A stretch of DNA of 64,000 nucleotides from assembly GCA_026874595.1 (NCBI GenBank), contig CM049315.1, positions 4,460,664 through 4,524,663 on the forward strand, read 5' to 3'. The notes beneath the pieces were generated by a model that made no database searches, was not told the DNA's origin, and saw only the letters and a list, made by a program, of their open reading frames with translations. Below are positions 11,424 to 22,409 of the stretch, in pieces; the first letter of the stretch is position 1; each line of letters starts with the position of its first letter. A program made the position numbers and the translations under genes. The stretch is from Sipunculus nudus (Eukaryota; Annelida; Sipuncula; Golfingiida; Sipunculidae).

Positions 11424-13915
11424 ATTTTTGTATCCGCCAAAACGGAGCTTTGCGGATACAATGTTTTTTCACCGGGTTCCGCCGCCGCCGCGGCGTTCGT
11501 TTTCGGAGAACTCCTCTGAGACTACTGGACTGATTTTTCCAAAACTTACACCAATTATAAGGTCATATGCGAACTGATGCCTAACCAATTGGCGTTGACC
11601 TCTGACCTTTCCTCTCTGCCCAGCGTCCATTTGTGCGTCTGTTTCCACACATATACCCACATATCTCGGGAACCGTTTGACCGATCAGGAAAATTTTTTT
11701 TGTAAAAATGTAGCCCTTGGATAGCTTTATAAAATTCACAAAAAAATGGTTGCGCCACCTAATTCATCTGAAATTCGGCGTGCGTATACATCCTGGATAG
11801 CTTTCTTGATTTTATGACAGGTAGCGCCACCTACATTCACGTTCTTGCTGCAGACATCCATGCTTATATCTTCGGACTGATTGACGCATCTTCCTGAAAA
11901 TTTGCATGTGTATAGATCTCACATGGCTCTTTATCATACGCAAAACTCATGGCGCCACCTGCAACCATTGTTGCACAGCGTCCATCTGTTTGTCTGCGTG
12001 AGATAAAATCACTCATATCTTGGCAGTGGTTTGACATATTTGCCTAAAATTTAGCAGGTTTATACATCCTGGACAGCTTTCTTGAATTTATGACAGGTGG
12101 CGCCTCCTACATTCACGTTCTTGCTGCAGACATCCATGCTTATATCTTCGGACTGGCTTGACGCATCTTCCTGAAAATTTGCATGTGTATAGATCTCACA
12201 TGGCTCTTTATCATACGCAAAACTCATGGCGCCACCTGCAACCATTGTTGCACAGCGTCCATCTGTTTGTCTGCGTGAGATAAAATCACTCATATCTTGG
12301 CAGTGGTTTGACATATTTGCCTAAAATTTAGCAGGTTTATACATCCTGGACAGCTTTCTTGAATTTATGACAGGTGGCGCCTCCTACATTCACGTTCTTG
12401 CTGCAGACATCCATGCTTATATCTTCGGACTGGCTTGACGCATCTTCCTGAAAATTTGCATGTATATAGATCTTACATAGCTCTTTATCATACGCAAAAC
12501 TCGAGGCGCCACCTGCAACCATTGTTGCACAGCGTCCATCTCTTTGTCTGCCGTGAGATAAAATCACTCATATCTTGGCAGTGGTTTGACATATTTGCCT
12601 AAAATTTAGCAGGTTTATACATCCTGGACAGCTTTCTTGATTTTATGACAGGTGGCGCCTCCTACATTCACGTTCTTGCTGCAGACATCCATGCTTATAT
12701 CTTCGGACTGGCTTGACGCATCTTCCTGAAAATTTGCATGTGTATAGATATCACATGGCTCTTTATCATACGCAAAACTCATGGCGCCACCTGCAACCAT
12801 TGTTGCACAGCGTCCATCTGTTTGTCTGCGTGAGATAAAATCACTCATATCTTGGCAGTGGTTTGACATATTTGCCTAAAATTTGGCAGGTTTATACATC
12901 CTGGACAGCTTTCTTGAATTTATGACAGGTGGCGCCTCCTACATTCACGTTCTTGCTGCAGACATCCATGCTTATATCTTCGGACTGGCTTGACGCATCT
13001 TCCTGAAAATTTGCATGTATATAGATCTTACATAGCTCTTTATCATACGCAAAACTCGAGGCGCCACCTGCAACCATTGTTGCACAGCGTCCATCTCTTT
13101 GTCTGCCGTGAGAAAAAATCACTCATATCTTGGCAGTGGTTTGACATATTTGCCTAAAATTTAGCAGGTTTATACATCCTGGACAGCTTTCTTGATTTTA
13201 AAACAGGTGGCGCCACCTACATTCACGTTCTTGCTGCAGACATCCATGCTTATATCTTCGGACTGGCTTGACGCATCTTCCTGAAAATTTGCATGTATAA
13301 AGATCTTACATAGCTCTTTATCATACACAAAACATGAGGGGCACTTGTAACCATTTTTGCACAGCGTCCGTGTGTTTGTCTGCCGTGGGATAAAAACACT
13401 CCTATCTAAGTAGTGGTTTGACTTATCTGCCTAAAATTTTGCGTGTTTATACATCTTGGATAGCTTTCTCGATTTTTATGGCAGGTGGCGCCAACTACAA
13501 GTATGTTAACGATGCAGACCTCAGGCTTATATCTCAGAACTGGTTGGACATACCCCCCCCCCCCTGAAATTTTGCATGTGTATAAATCGCACATAGCTCT
13601 TAATCATACACAAAATTGGTGTCGCCACCTGCCACCATTTTTGCAAAAGTCCTTCTGTTTGTCTGCTTTTGGATAAAATCACTCATATACATGTAGTGGT
13701 TTGACTTATCTGCTTAAATTTTGGATATGTGTACAACTTGGACAGCTTTCTGGATTTTGTGGTAGGTGGCTCAAACTACATACACATTTCGGCTGCAGAC
13801 ATCCATGCTAGTATGCAATACACCTCACTCTATTTCCCCTTGCCACTCAATCCATGCCTCACTTCACCCGTTCCACTCTGATTTTGGCGGATACAAGCGA
13901 CTACCCGTATTCTAG
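11424..13915 (+). mobile_element. E-TATCCGCC Helentron-like non-autonomous element, copy 1 (long tandem core)
   Basis: The 5' hairpin spans 11431-11458 (TATCCG...CGGATA) and is followed by a CCG-rich stretch. The first arm GTATCCGCC (11430-11438) recurs inverted as GGCGGATAC at 13886-13894, just before the 3' end CCGTATTCTAG at 13905-13915. The core is about seven tandem units of roughly 277 bp. Known: subterminal inverted repeats, a tandem core and a 3' terminus ending CTAG are features of Helitron and Helentron-derived non-autonomous elements. No Rep/helicase is encoded. Minus-strand frames of 62-84 residues in the core repeat with the unit and are not genes. The exact 5' base is uncertain by a few T residues. 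Confidence 0.8.
11790..13760 (+). repeat. 277-bp tandem core with 555-bp dimeric higher order
   Basis: Each unit carries a GGTGGCGCC-type motif, the stretch 'catccatgcttatatcttcg' and 'ttgcacagcgtccatctg'. Units from 12060 to 13140 alternate between form A ('cacatggctctttatc', 'actcatggcg') and form B ('tacatagctctttatc', 'actcgaggcg'). Equivalent points lie at 12060 and 12615, and at 12337 and 12892, exactly 555 bp apart. Outer units are more diverged. Confidence 0.9.
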
Positions 13916-14087
13916 TTTTATTATGTTAATATTGATTTTGTCATGTTTTCTTCATTTCAGTTTTATGAAGTTGCTTTTAACGTTGTATATTTTTAATATA
14001 CATTGCTTGCATTTAATGGAAAGCGTTTTTTATTGTATTTAATATACGTATTTATCAATACGTAAATCATTCTTCTTACAATAATTG

Positions 14088-15006
14088 AATCCGCCAAAAC
14101 AGAGTTTTGCGGATTAACGGTTCCGCCGCCGCCGACTTCGTTTCCGGAGAACTCCTCTAAAACCCTGGAACCTATCTTCCCGAAACCCGGCACAGTATTT
14201 CCCTCAACCATGTAGTGTGCATGACAAAGACAGGTGGGGTACGAATCTGAGTGTCTTTTAGCTAACAGCCCATTGGCTCAATGTATTAGCTTAAAATTTG
14301 CATGTCCATATATTTTGGATCCCTCCATCTTGTAATGAAGACTGGTGGCGCCACACACAATACTTTTTGCGTTGCGTCCATCTTTTCGTCTTAGTATGTT
14401 CAGTGTATTGGGTTGAAATTATGCATGTCCATAGACCCTCGACACCTCCATCTCGTAAACAAGACTGGTGGCGCCATCTGCAACCGTTTTCGCGTTGCGT
14501 TCATCCTTACATTTGCTTTGGGTGAAAATTACTCATATCTCAGGAGTGGTTCATGGTATAGGTTTGAAATTTGGCATGTCCATTCATCTTGGAAACCAGA
14601 CCGGTGGCGCTACTTAACTTCCCGTTTTCGTAGAATAAATTAATGCCCTTTTTCAGGAGTGATTTGCCGTTTTGGCCTGATATTGTGCATATCCATATAT
14701 CTTGGACATTGATAAATCAGCAAGTAGTTGATTGTACACAAATTTTTAATTATAAATAGTATATAGCAATACTCTGACTAATGATCACTACTGATAAATT
14801 CCAAACATGAAAAGTCCTGTGTATATACACAAGTATCCCTCGTAATTTCCACCTACAATTTCTTGCAATACCTTGGAGGTTATTCATACTTATGCCCTGT
14901 CTACTCACTCTATTTTCCTTTACCACTCATTCCATCCCTCTCTTCAGCCGTACCCCTCTGATTTCGGCGGATACACGTTGTCGCTTGTCGACTTCCCGTA
15001 TTCTAG
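14088..15006 (+). mobile_element. E-TATCCGCC element, copy 2
   Basis: The 5' hairpin AATCCGCC...GCGGATT is at 14088-14115, followed by CCGCCGCCG. Three short core units carry the GGTGGCGCC motif at about 14342, 14466 and 14601. Near the 3' end GGCGGATAC recurs, then AGTCG/CGACT-type pairing and CCGTATTCTAG ending at 15006. The 171 bp between this and copy 1 hold nothing recognisable. Confidence 0.75.
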
Positions 15007-15923
15007 TTATTTAACACAAATCGGACCACCCTGACGAACATTCTACGAGCTATACGCAGGGAAACCATGCTTTTTGTCACCATGAAAATCCGTCTCTTCT
15101 ATCTGTTTAAGATTGTTCAACAGATCATTATAATAATTTGCCTAACTTACATGTACAATTTAAACATAATTAACTCGTTTAGTTCTCACAGAATGTGACA
15201 TGAATTTGTCACTTTTTTAGTAAAGTCTGACACAAAAGCTCCAATATCTCAATAAGTAAGTGACGGATTATCATAAAATCTGGCATATAAGTTCATTTTG
15301 AAAGAGTTTCTTTTAGAAATAGACCAGTGGCGCAATCTGTATATTTTTAATATAATATGAAACTAGAGGCCCTATTGTATATATTTATTTTAAATATATT
15401 CTTATTTTTCATTTTTGTACTGCCACATTAAGTACATTATATAGCATTATATATAGAAATATTTCACATTTTATGCTGAAAGGGGAATCATCCAAAAGAT
15501 TTTTAATGACTTGCAAATGTAGTGCAACCATGCAGATATAAGAATTTATCAATCAGTATAATCATAAAATGTTAAACATTACCAAAAGTGGAAATAAAAA
15601 AATAAATTTAAAATATCAGACAAAAATAGTAAAATACATGTACATACTATAACTATAAATCACATTGATATTAGGACCTAATCTGAAGTTTTAAACATAA
15701 ACTAGGATGTAGTGAAACACTGATCTAAAAATGTGACCCGGCGGCTGTCTCGTGTAATTCAATTGAGGTTATCTACTCCTATACTGAGGCTAATGACGAA
15801 AAAAACTTGCTCATGCGGCCTAAATGGCCGAAACTGCAAGTATAAAATGGCTTTCCGTCTCGAGACAGTCAGTCCTTTACTAAATCGGACTATTTGTTTT
15901 TCGTTTAACGTTTGCAGGTAATT
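15007..15923. other. Non-genic stretch with a degraded E-like core fragment
   Basis: AT-rich. About 15240-15345 resembles the E core ('ctccaatatctcaataagtaagtg ... ccagtggcgcaatctg', interrupted and diverged). No gene seen. Confidence 0.4.
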
Positions 15924-16908
15924 GTATCAGCCAAAACAGAGATTGTGGATTCTATGTTTTCTGCTTGACGCCGCCGCCGCCGCCGCATAGGTTTCCGAAG
16001 AACTTTATGAAACTCGGAATTATGATTGGGTCACATGTGAACTGCTGCACCCTCATTTTTGGTTCACCTCTGACCTTTCTTCACAGCAAAGCGTCCATCT
16101 GTACGTCTGTTACACATAAATCTACATATCTTGGGACACGTTTGACCAATCGGGCTGAAAGTTTTCATTAATTTATAGCTCTTGAATAGCTTTATATTAT
16201 ACCCAAAACTGGTGGCTCTAACTAAACTATTTTTGCACATCGTCCATCTGTTCGTCTGCCTTGGGTTAAAATCATCCATATCTCTGAAATATTTGGACTT
16301 ATTCATCGGAATCATGGATAGTTTCTTTTTTATTTATAAGATAAGTGGCGCCACCTACAATTACATTAACGCTGCAGACATCCATACTAATATCTCAGGA
16401 CCAGTTCGCAGTATCGGCCTAAAATTTAGTATGTGTATAGATCTTACATGGCTTTTTATCATTCACAAAACTGATGGCGCTACCTGTAATTATTTTTTGC
16501 ATGGTGTCCATCTTTTTGTGTGTCCAGGGTAAAAATCACTCATATCTCGGCAGTGATTTGACTTCTCCGCCTGAAATGTTGCATGTGTATACATCTTGGA
16601 GAGATTTTTCGTTTTGTTGGCAGGTGGCGCCACCTATAAACACATCATCTAGTCTTGTCAACAGAAATATAATTTAAAATCCCATAATGTGTATATCCCT
16701 TTTTCACATTACACAGACTTTACATCTTTACAATGCCTCACCAAACATTCATACATCTAGACCTGAATTTGTCGCCTTCCCCATCCCACCAATAATACAA
16801 CAGATCTCACTCTATTTCCCATAACTACTGAATCCTTCCCTCACTTCACAAATGCCACTCTGATTTCGGCGGATACACGTAGTCGTTTTTCGACTACCCG
16901 TATTCTAG
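15924..16908 (+). mobile_element. E-TATCCGCC element, copy 3
   Basis: Begins with a decayed 5' hairpin (GTATCAGCCAAAACAGAG...GTGGAT) and a CCGCCGCCG stretch. The core contains GGCGCCACC motifs at about 16346 and 16626. The 3' end is the best preserved in the window: GGCGGATAC, then a perfect 7-bp hairpin GTAGTCG-TTTTT-CGACTAC at 16879-16897, a 7-nt spacer, and CTAG at 16905-16908 followed by T. Confidence 0.8.
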
Positions 16909-17730
16909 TTTACCAAGAGGTTTAAGTCCATCAGACTTAGCAACAACGTATATTCAGTCTTCGTTGTTGAATGTGTTTGTCAAATTTTGACATTTTTTTC
17001 CTTTTCCAAGTCAAGTCTTTCTTTCTGTTATCTCCTGTTAATTAGGCTAGTTCTTAATTGCAGCTTGGGTGAACGCAAGGCTTTCTGTTCTTGGTATGCG
17101 AAATATTTCTAGCGACGATAGGCCTTTTCTCATTGGCCTGATTTTTCAAAGACTTCATTTACAGTAAACCGTTTATCAAAAGGGGAACTTAATATCAGGT
17201 ATAACGAAATTAAAAGGTTCACTTTCACCGTGGCATGGTGTGTGAAGGGGTGTATGCACTTTAAAGGTGTCCATTCTTTTACAGCGCATATTATGTATTC
17301 ATCAATGATTCTCCTCTATCAATTAGAATAGGTTTTGTCCTGAAAGTATTTACTTATACGCCTAAAGACAGTAAATATTAACGTGCACCGAGCGCGATAC
17401 GAGCCATAACATGTATAATAGCGTCCTGTACTAGTACCGTCTATCATAGATCAAGATGGCAACCGTCCAGCAGTAACAAAATGTTATTTATATGCTATTC
17501 ATTACAAATAGGCCTAAGTCTTTCAATCACGATACCTTACGGTACAAGTTTCATGAATGTGAAATATCGTACCTTGGACCACGAGGTCTTGTTATAGTCT
17601 ATCAGATAGGCCCAACACTTTAGTTTTATAATTTTATAACCACACAGAAACAAAACAAGATGAAAAGGGGAGATTTTGACAATAAATGGGGTCGATTGGT
17701 ACTTAACATATATATGGATTTATGGCGGAA

Positions 17731-17738
<8 letters not shown>
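16909..17738. other. Apparently unique, non-coding stretch
   Basis: No supportable open frame, RNA gene or repeat was found. Less AT-rich than the F-element regions. Confidence 0.4.

Positions 17739-17787
<49 letters not shown>
17739..17787. repeat. (AT)n microsatellite
   Basis: An AT dinucleotide run of about 48 bp directly abuts the 5' arm of the foldback at 17780-17989. Confidence 0.95.
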
Positions 17788-17788
<1 letters not shown>

Positions 17789-17989
17789 TGTGTAAGGAAT
17801 CAAACGATTGTAAGCATCGTGTTGACCAATTAGTTTCGTACGTTGTAACGGTATGACTGACAACCCCTTCAGAACGGTATGACTGGAGGGGTTGTAGGTC
17901 ATACCGTTCTGAAGAGTGCCGTACAACGTACGAAACTAATTAGTCAACACGATGCTTACAATCGTTTGATTCCTTACACATGATATATA
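17780..17989. mobile_element. 210-bp foldback (long inverted repeat), MITE-like
   Basis: Outer arms 17780-17847 and 17922-17989 are complementary over about 68 bp with one clear mismatch. Inside, 17867-17883 and 17898-17914 form a further perfect 17-bp inverted repeat (CTTCAGAACGGTATGAC). The left arm emerges from an (AT)n tract, so a TA target duplication cannot be distinguished. Nothing is encoded. Confidence 0.8.
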
Positions 17990-19508
17990 CATGTATATTG
18001 ATGCGCTCTGGTTATACCATAGAGCACTTTGCCATCAGTGCATTGCAAACAGCCTAGAACGAACAATTAATGACTTTATCGGTACACAAATTAATGCTAA
18101 AACATGCTGGCCTTTTTTTTTATAAGAGCACTTTAATGTAGTATGGTAGGCCTACTCTAGTAGTACGTACTTCTCGGTCAGATTTAGGCCTGCTTGACCG
18201 GATCCGAGCTCTCCGAGAAACACCTCGATATTAAAGAACTATCTGAGAATGCAGTTTACAAATGGTTACCGGTACTTGAGACCTTTATGTCCCTTCTGTG
18301 TATGATAGGCCTAAAGGTAGGTTCCATTCATTATTCGAATTAGGTGACCTATATTATAATGAAAACGCAGTCGAAACTGTCGAAACTGTTGGTTAAATTT
18401 ATACCAGTTCAGCCTATAGCAGTTAGGCCTACATAGGCCTTCGGAAAGAAAAGGTGATAAATATTAATAAATTAATGATTATTATTATTATTATTATTAA
18501 TTCAGTATATTACAGGTAGCACTATCGGTAGCCTATACCGGTAGGCATATTATAGGCTATACTAATAAAAAGCCACTGACATTTCTTTCTTTCTTTCACT
18601 ATCAGGCCGTCAACACTACTTTATGATACAGAACGACCTCGGTGGGGCTGTATATAATTATATAACTTTCTCATATCGATCATAAACCAATTTAATGTGC
18701 TGAAATACTGATGTGAGAAAGGTGTACATCACTACACGAGGCCTGCGCTATGGCCGTATAGGCCTTCGTGAATGATATATATATACGCCACTACGTGCTC
18801 AATGACAATGTCAACTGTAAACGTCATTTTAAATTTAACCAATCGGTCAAGTGAATAAATTCTGGAATCATTTGTTATAGGTCACAGATGAGGCCGCACC
18901 TGAACGTCATCTAACAGTATCCATAGCAACATGTCCACACATGAGAAAAATGCCTTGCTGTATATATATCCTTGACCTTCAGAAGTTATGCGACAACTGC
19001 GCATGCGCAAATGTGAAGGTGTTGCGATTCCGGAGGAATTGTAAAGACAACCAACCAGTGAGTAGTGACCCTGCGTTCATCTGCTGTGTAACATACAATC
19101 ACCCAGTGACAAGTAGCCAGTGCCAGCCTGCAGGTGCCTCTGAACATCCACCACGGGTTACCCCAGGCTTTATTCAGGTACTATAAAGCAGAGTTTTGTT
19201 TGTGGCTAACAGTGTCAGTAGGTCACCCGTTTCTGCAGTGTTGCATGTTCACCAGTTCACCAGCCTGACCACGATAAACGTCAACCAGACTCAGGTAGGC
19301 TTTGTTTTGTATTGTCATTGACCTAAAAATTGTGTTTTTCATTGTTTGTTTAATCTGTGCCGTGGTGGGCGTGTACACTGATCAACCAATCAGCGCTCTT
19401 ACACAGGGTTGTATAAATGAAGGTGTTTTGCTCCTAATGATACGGCATACAGTTGTGACAATAGTTCTTAATAGTAATACTAATAATAGGTGTTGTGTCA
19501 TTCGACAC
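17990..19508. other. No supportable gene; many short 'taggcct' words, (ATT)n tract
   Basis: The word AGGCCTA recurs through about 17500-18780. An (ATT)n run lies at about 18479-18500. A plus-strand frame at 18941-19186 (81 residues, seven cysteines) resembles nothing I know, and a possible donor (ACTCAGGTAGGC) follows at about 19290. A weakly supported transcript start here is possible but unproven. Confidence 0.3.
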
Positions 19509-19581
19509 AATGATTATGTAGACCAAGTTGTGGCTCTGTCTGTGTACAACAGAGCCACAACTGGGTCTAAATGATTATGTA
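19509..19581. other. Hairpin flanked by 12-bp direct repeats
   Basis: TAGACC-a-AGTTGTGGCTCTGT pairs with ACAGAGCCACAACT-g-GGTCTA across 19519-19569, a 20-bp stem with one mismatch and a loop of about 9 nt. Identical AATGATTATGTA copies lie at 19509-19520 and 19570-19581. It resembles a very small foldback insertion with a target duplication, or an unusual replication-slip product. Confidence 0.7.
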
Positions 19582-19615
19582 ACTTTATAGTCTCTTCTAC
19601 TACCCCTGTCCACCC

Positions 19616-19660
19616 GTTTTTAGCTCAGCTGACTATTTTTTCGATTATGTTAAGACGACC
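19616..19660 (+). mobile_element. F-family 5' terminal fragment
   Basis: TTTTTAGCTCAGCTGACTAT at about 19617-19636 is the start of the F-family hairpin; the following sequence leaves the family consensus at once. A truncated or aborted insertion is likely. Confidence 0.5.
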
Positions 19661-20331
19661 ATGCCAAACACAGCTTGCTCCAGTTGCAGAAATAGGAAAA
19701 TGGGTAATATTTGGTATCATGCCTTCCTATGAAACACAGCAATAATTTGGGGCCCAGTGATTGCGGATGTTCGGACAACAGCCTTAGTGAAAAATGTCTT
19801 ACCCCAAACTGAATTTCTGTGAGACTGTGATGAAATAATAAAAAAAATACAACATAACAATCACTAATATATATGTTTGAGACATCTACATCATGAGACA
19901 AAAAATGAGCCATATTCCAGCTGGTGACGTTAGACAATGCAATATCATTCAAAACCAACCTTTGTGATATCACTATAAACAGTTCTCTGTGTATACCACA
20001 GACATGGGAAGGCTTTCATGGAGGAATGTACTGTCCAGCTTTACTGGAAAGGCATCATGCTCAGTCCATCAGCAAAAACAGGGTTGCTAAGTATATACTT
20101 TTAACTAAATATTTTATTACTTTACACAAAATTAGCAGAACATCTGCAAATATATGTTAACAAGTGCAAAAATTATTTGAAAAGAATTTTCTTTGAATAA
20201 AATGGTTAAAAATATGCCGTGTGGACAAGGGTTTTAACACAGACTATATATTTATTATTAGTCTTTTCCAGGTCTTGCCTTTTGAGGTGAGTGATCGCTC
20301 CTGCGTGCCATCGCTTGCCTAAAACAGACTT

Positions 20332-20357
20332 CAGGAGAGCTAATAAACACTCTCCTG
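20332..20357. other. 8-bp perfect hairpin with AATAAA in its loop
   Basis: CAGGAGAG (20332-20339) and CTCTCCTG (20350-20357) enclose CTAATAAACA. A polyadenylation hexamer inside a loop could be functional, but no upstream gene is known. The remainder of 19660-21410 contains no supportable gene. Confidence 0.35.
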
Positions 20358-21409
20358 GCATTCAGAGCTTTTCAAAACTTTTTTTCGGATCTCAAACGAT
20401 TGGTTCGAAGTCCAAATTGGGCAGGTATGGGTAAAAAGACGAGTGCAGCCAAGCAGTGCCATTACATGTATTGATCAACCTCCTGGTCTTTTGATGGAAG
20501 TCATGTTGTCAGCTGGATGCGTTGTATGCTTGATGGAACTGCTAGACTAGCTGGGAGGGTAACAACTTCGACTGCACGAAATGTCACGTGGTGCTTTGAA
20601 AACTGTATGAAATTGGTAAAAATTTTTGTAATGTTCAGTGAAGAAACACAAGAGTCAAATTATATTTAAAAATTATATAAATTGACCGCAAGTCCGGCTT
20701 CAATTACAATGGAATATCTATTAACAGATGCAGATTTTGACCGGAACTGTCACTTCTGACTATCACAGATTTGCTCCAGTCCAAAACTTTTAAATTTTTA
20801 TGACATGAAAACTTGACAACGTTTAGTGCATTGAGTGAATGTCTTGTCACTGTCGTGCGAATAACCTTTCACACCGCCGCAACTGTGGAATCCTTGACTG
20901 CTTCTGGTCTAGACAGAGATTGTCATTACTCAATTTTTTTCTGTGCATGCCTTTATATTCTTTATAATATTTAGAACTAACTTGGGCGCTGTTGGATACA
21001 TTTGACACATGTCTTAATTTGAACAGGAATTCCCTGATGTCAATATTTGCATGTGTAAGCCTTAATTGCCCCGTGACTTCTGTAACCTGTTGCATGTTCT
21101 TGGAACCAACGACTTCAGTAGTTATGTTACATGAATTACCGCTGTTGAAACTCAAGTTGCAAAACATGTCAGACCTGTTTAAAAAGCAAGCTTGGTCTAT
21201 TCATGATTATTGTTTTCTGACATAAAACTTGGCAGTGTCTGCAATTGACATTTGGCGAACAATATATGAACTGATAATACGCGTGTTATTAGCGGTGGTC
21301 AGCTGACACATAGCATCACGGCTTTCTGATATCTTTATTTAGATTAACAAACGAGGAAACAGCTGATTCTTAGAAGTGTTCAAGAAACTAGATGCAGTAT
21401 TTGTACAGT

Positions 21410-21412
<3 letters not shown>

Positions 21413-21462
<50 letters not shown>

Positions 21463-21472
21463 ATATATATAA
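21413..21472. repeat. (ATT)n followed by (AT)n microsatellite
   Basis: An ATT run at about 21413-21432 passes into an AT dinucleotide run, broken once, to about 21472. Confidence 0.9.
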
Positions 21473-21637
21473 TGTATCATAAACAGTTAGTTTTACTTCA
21501 TGTACTACAGAACTGTTTCATGAGTACACCTGACTAGCCGGCTCACTCTTCAGGTACTAACTGAACTGAACAGACATGCGGTAAAGTTCGCCATAATAGG
21601 TTGGATTAATCTGGGGTTATTCGGCAGATATGGGGTA

Positions 21638-21788
21638 ATAGTAATAAGTAATAGTAATTGTAATAGACTATTACAGCTTTTTCCATGTAATAGTAATAGT
21701 AATAGACTAGAAAATTTTAGCTGTAATAGTAATAGTAATAGAAACAGAAGGCAAAGTAATAGAGTAATACATATTACTTTCTATTACT
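21638..21788. repeat. TAATAG hexamer array
   Basis: Imperfect TAATAG/TAGTAA repeats, mixed with unique words such as 'ccatg' and 'aaaattttagctg'. The same motif forms the array at 26155-26300, next to the 3' side of the Penelope-like element. 21789-22409 holds nothing else recognisable. Confidence 0.85.
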
Positions 21789-22409
21789 TCCTGTGAGCGC
21801 CTTGATCATGAAGCATATCAGCAAATAATGCTGAACACACTCAATTCTTGTCCAGCAATTGCCCAGGAAGTGCCTATTGTTGAGGCAAGCATGGGCCAGC
21901 TGCCACACTGCTGGTGACCACTGGTGCTAATTACATAAGAGTACTGGACAGAGCAGGTCACAGCCAAATAGGTAACCTGGCACAATCTGACCTTTGATTA
22001 GTAAACCATGGATAAACAGAGGAATGTTTGATGTTATGAGACAGATAAATTGTGTATTATTATATTGACATGTACATCTTATCTCACATCCATCAATCCA
22101 TATGCATATTCTGAAATGTACCTATATTTATTTTCACAAGCCAGTCTGCATTTTAATCATAATGATTGCAATAACACACATTTAAGAAAAATAGAATATG
22201 GAACCAGATGTAGTTGCAGTGCAGACCCAAAATGTTCATGATAAGCTTATGGTGTTTTCACTACCCATAACGTATTGAAGCCTACAATGCTATATAAACT
22301 CATATCAGTACTACAGTCACTTTGATAAAGTCATACTGCAGGCACATGTATTATCTATTTAATTTATATAAATATTCTTTTAAAATAATTCTTTTAATAC
22401 TTGTCTGTT

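Noticed and set aside
12060-13122. Four similar minus-strand frames of 76-84 residues in tandem, resembling a repeated-domain gene.
   Set aside because: They repeat exactly with the 277/555-bp unit of a mobile element core, each contains its own start and stop, and other units of the same array are broken. Repeat shadow.
11424-16908. E elements considered as LTR retrotransposons or solo LTRs.
   Set aside because: No TG...CA ends, no target duplications, no primer-binding site or polypurine tract; ends instead carry subterminal inverted repeats, a 3' hairpin and CTAG.
18941-19186. A cysteine-containing 81-residue plus-strand frame considered as a secreted peptide.
   Set aside because: No signal peptide and no family resemblance; kept only as a note in the non-genic stretch.
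20847-21225. Overlapping frames of 106 residues (minus) and 77 residues (plus).
   Set aside because: No recognisable domain, no splice or promoter context, and both strands open over the same stretch.
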